Part shown: piece after piece, positions 5,161-6,290 of the stretch
Position numbering within the stretch: the first letter of the stretch is position 1
Layout of the letters: the number at the start of each line of letters is the position of its first letter
Assembly (NCBI GenBank): GCA_030430725.1
Contig: JAUIKP010000202.1
Span: forward strand, 1 to 6,290
Length of the DNA stretch: 6,290 nucleotides
Origin: Nitrospiria bacterium
Lineage (GTDB): Bacteria > Nitrospirota > Nitrospiria > Nitrospirales > UBA8639
Reading direction: 5' to 3'
Translations under genes and position numbers: made by a program
The notes under the pieces: model-generated
Databases searched by the model: none
What the model was told of the DNA's origin: nothing
What the model saw: only the letters and a program-made list of their open reading frames with translations

Positions 5161-6290
5161 TCATTTTTGCACAGGATCCCTGAGTACGGCCATCATGTCA
5201 GCCACACTCTTTTTCATGTCCTCTGCGTGAAAGACCGGGGCCGAACACATTCGGTCAGTACAAACAAACGCTACAGGTCGTTCGTCATAGGGAAAAGTAA
5301 TGTCACCCCATTTCGGCGGTCCCTCCTTGGGGTCAAACCTTTTCACAATTTTTCCAGGGCAAAACATTCGCTGGCCCTCCACCAATAGAATGTCGGTCAT
5401 AGCATCATCAACATTTCCCACCACCGCAATATGAATGGGAATTCGAAACCATTGATCGATAGCCAATCCCGACAATGCGAGGGGAAGAGGTTGCCGGGAC
5501 CCGACCATGACCTGCAAGGTGTTCTCAGCAATGACACGATACGTGGGCTTCTCCGTCAAATGGAAAAGATCAAGGTACCAGAGGACAGCTTGAAAATTCT
5601 CCTTTACCGGTTTGGTTGGGAAGTTCAGAAGACCCAATGTCCCTGGCATTTGTGGATGATCAAAAAATCCCCCATTCGCCGAATCGTGCAATAGCCGCTG
5701 GCTCACTTCGGCAAGAGTTTCAGATTTTTGCAAAAATTGAGATTTTCCCGTCACTCTATAGGCTTCAAGCAACGCTTGACCAAAAAATATGTGGTCCGAT
5801 AATAAACCAGAAAGGTTGGGCCCGTTCCCGGCCTCCCCATGAGCAAGCCCTTTGTCCACGTCAAACCGTTGGTCAAACAAGCGGCTCAATATCTGAAGGG
5901 CCCTTTCCCCGATCTCGACGTTTTCCAACACCACGGAGGCATACAAATAGGCCCAGGCCATCAACGCATTACTTCCTGTGAAAATCCGTCGATCCACATA
6001 CGGGATACCGATGGCCAATCGCTTGTTCTCATTGAGAGCATAGTACTCGGCCCCCGACATGGACAATCTCCCTTCAGTGCCTCTAACGTCGGCGTCTTGA
6101 CTTTCATACAATAATCCCGTTTGCGGGTCGGTCAAAAACCCTGAAACATATTCAATGATCGCCAAGGCCGTGCGTTGAAACTGAAGATCTCCCGTCAGCT
6201 GGAAGGCTTCAACATAATTGCGAAGATTTAAAGCCTGAATCGACAACATTTTTTCAAAATGCGGTTGGCTCCAATCGGCCTGTTCAGCAT
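5161..6290 (-). CDS. YyaL/SSP411-type protein (DUF255 family), C-terminal part (runs off right edge)
   Basis: The frame stays open to the right edge (first full codon 6288-6286), so the start and the N-terminal thioredoxin-like domain lie outside; an internal ATG at 6249 is not the start. About 376 residues are visible out of the 600-700 usual for the family. Family marks are the WSQPHFEKML block at the visible N-terminus, the SQDAD-x3-G-x-EG segment some 50 residues after it, then alpha-helical repeats of a six-hairpin (alpha/alpha) barrel similar to N-acylglucosamine 2-epimerase, a PVKENFQAVLWYLDLFHLTEKP helix pair, and the closing Cys-x4-Cys-x2-Pro segment (VCTDRMCSAP). The usual Tyr-Asp after HFEKML is Ser-Ile here. 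The biochemical role of the family is not settled. Its TGA is followed by no convincing terminator, though the next gene has its own promoter. Confidence 0.88.
   Translation of the reverse strand, partial: AEQADWSQPHFEKMLSIQALNLRNYVEAFQLTGDLQFQRTALAIIEYVSGFLTDPQTGLLYESQDADVRGTEGRLSMSGAEYYALNENKRLAIGIPYVDRRIFTGSNALMAWAYLYASVVLENVEIGERALQILSRLFDQRFDVDKGLAHGEAGNGPNLSGLLSDHIFFGQALLEAYRVTGKSQFLQKSETLAEVSQRLLHDSANGGFFDHPQMPGTLGLLNFPTKPVKENFQAVLWYLDLFHLTEKPTYRVIAENTLQVMVGSRQPLPLALSGLAIDQWFRIPIHIAVVGNVDDAMTDILLVEGQRMFCPGKIVKRFDPKEGPPKWGDITFPYDERPVAFVCTDRMCSAPVFHAEDMKKSVADMMAVLRDPVQK

Overview
The window reads as a chromosomal segment of a chemolithotrophic bacterium of the Nitrospirota, most likely Nitrospira-like. 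The reasons are a cytochrome bd-like oxidase subunit with a long N-terminal extension, a protein with two protochlorophyllide-reductase-type (PCP_red) domains in a setting without photosynthesis genes, a DUF420 membrane protein, and a secreted copper-site protein. Base composition looks close to balanced, lower than I would expect for freshwater Nitrospira, so a marine or low-GC relative is possible. The taxonomy is inference. Every supported gene lies on the minus strand, so transcription runs from high to low coordinates.

Reading in the direction of transcription: (1) positions 6290-5161 hold the C-terminal part of a YyaL/SSP411-type (DUF255) protein that continues beyond the right edge. 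(2) An intergenic region (5160-4869) carries a good sigma70-type promoter, a pair of 10-bp direct repeats 21 bp apart just upstream of it, a leader of about 130 nt and a strong ribosome binding site. It drives (3) a secreted protein with a cupredoxin-like metal site and a carboxypeptidase-regulatory-like tail (4868-4074), closed by a textbook intrinsic terminator (4041-4003). (4) A second promoter (3965-3937) then opens a compact five-gene run: a family-2 O-methyltransferase (3887-2910), a DUF420/CtaM-like membrane protein (2887-2162), a CxC/CxxC plus double PCP_red protein (2154-1678), a 357-residue multi-pass membrane protein of unknown family (1612-539), and the N-terminal 179 residues of a cytochrome bd-like oxidase subunit I (537-1, running off the left edge). 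Gaps inside the run are about 22, 7, 65 and 1 nt, with no terminator visible.

The most interesting reading of the five-gene run is an oxidase maturation and structural module. Three of the proteins belong to families linked to tetrapyrroles or oxidase assembly: DUF420 includes CtaM, which is needed for haem-copper quinol oxidase function; PCP_red is the C-terminal domain of the dark protochlorophyllide reductase subunit; and the methyltransferase superfamily includes BchU and CrtF. They precede a bd-like oxidase subunit that keeps the haem-ligand His and one of two key Glu residues. That they work together is inferred from gene order, not shown by the sequence.
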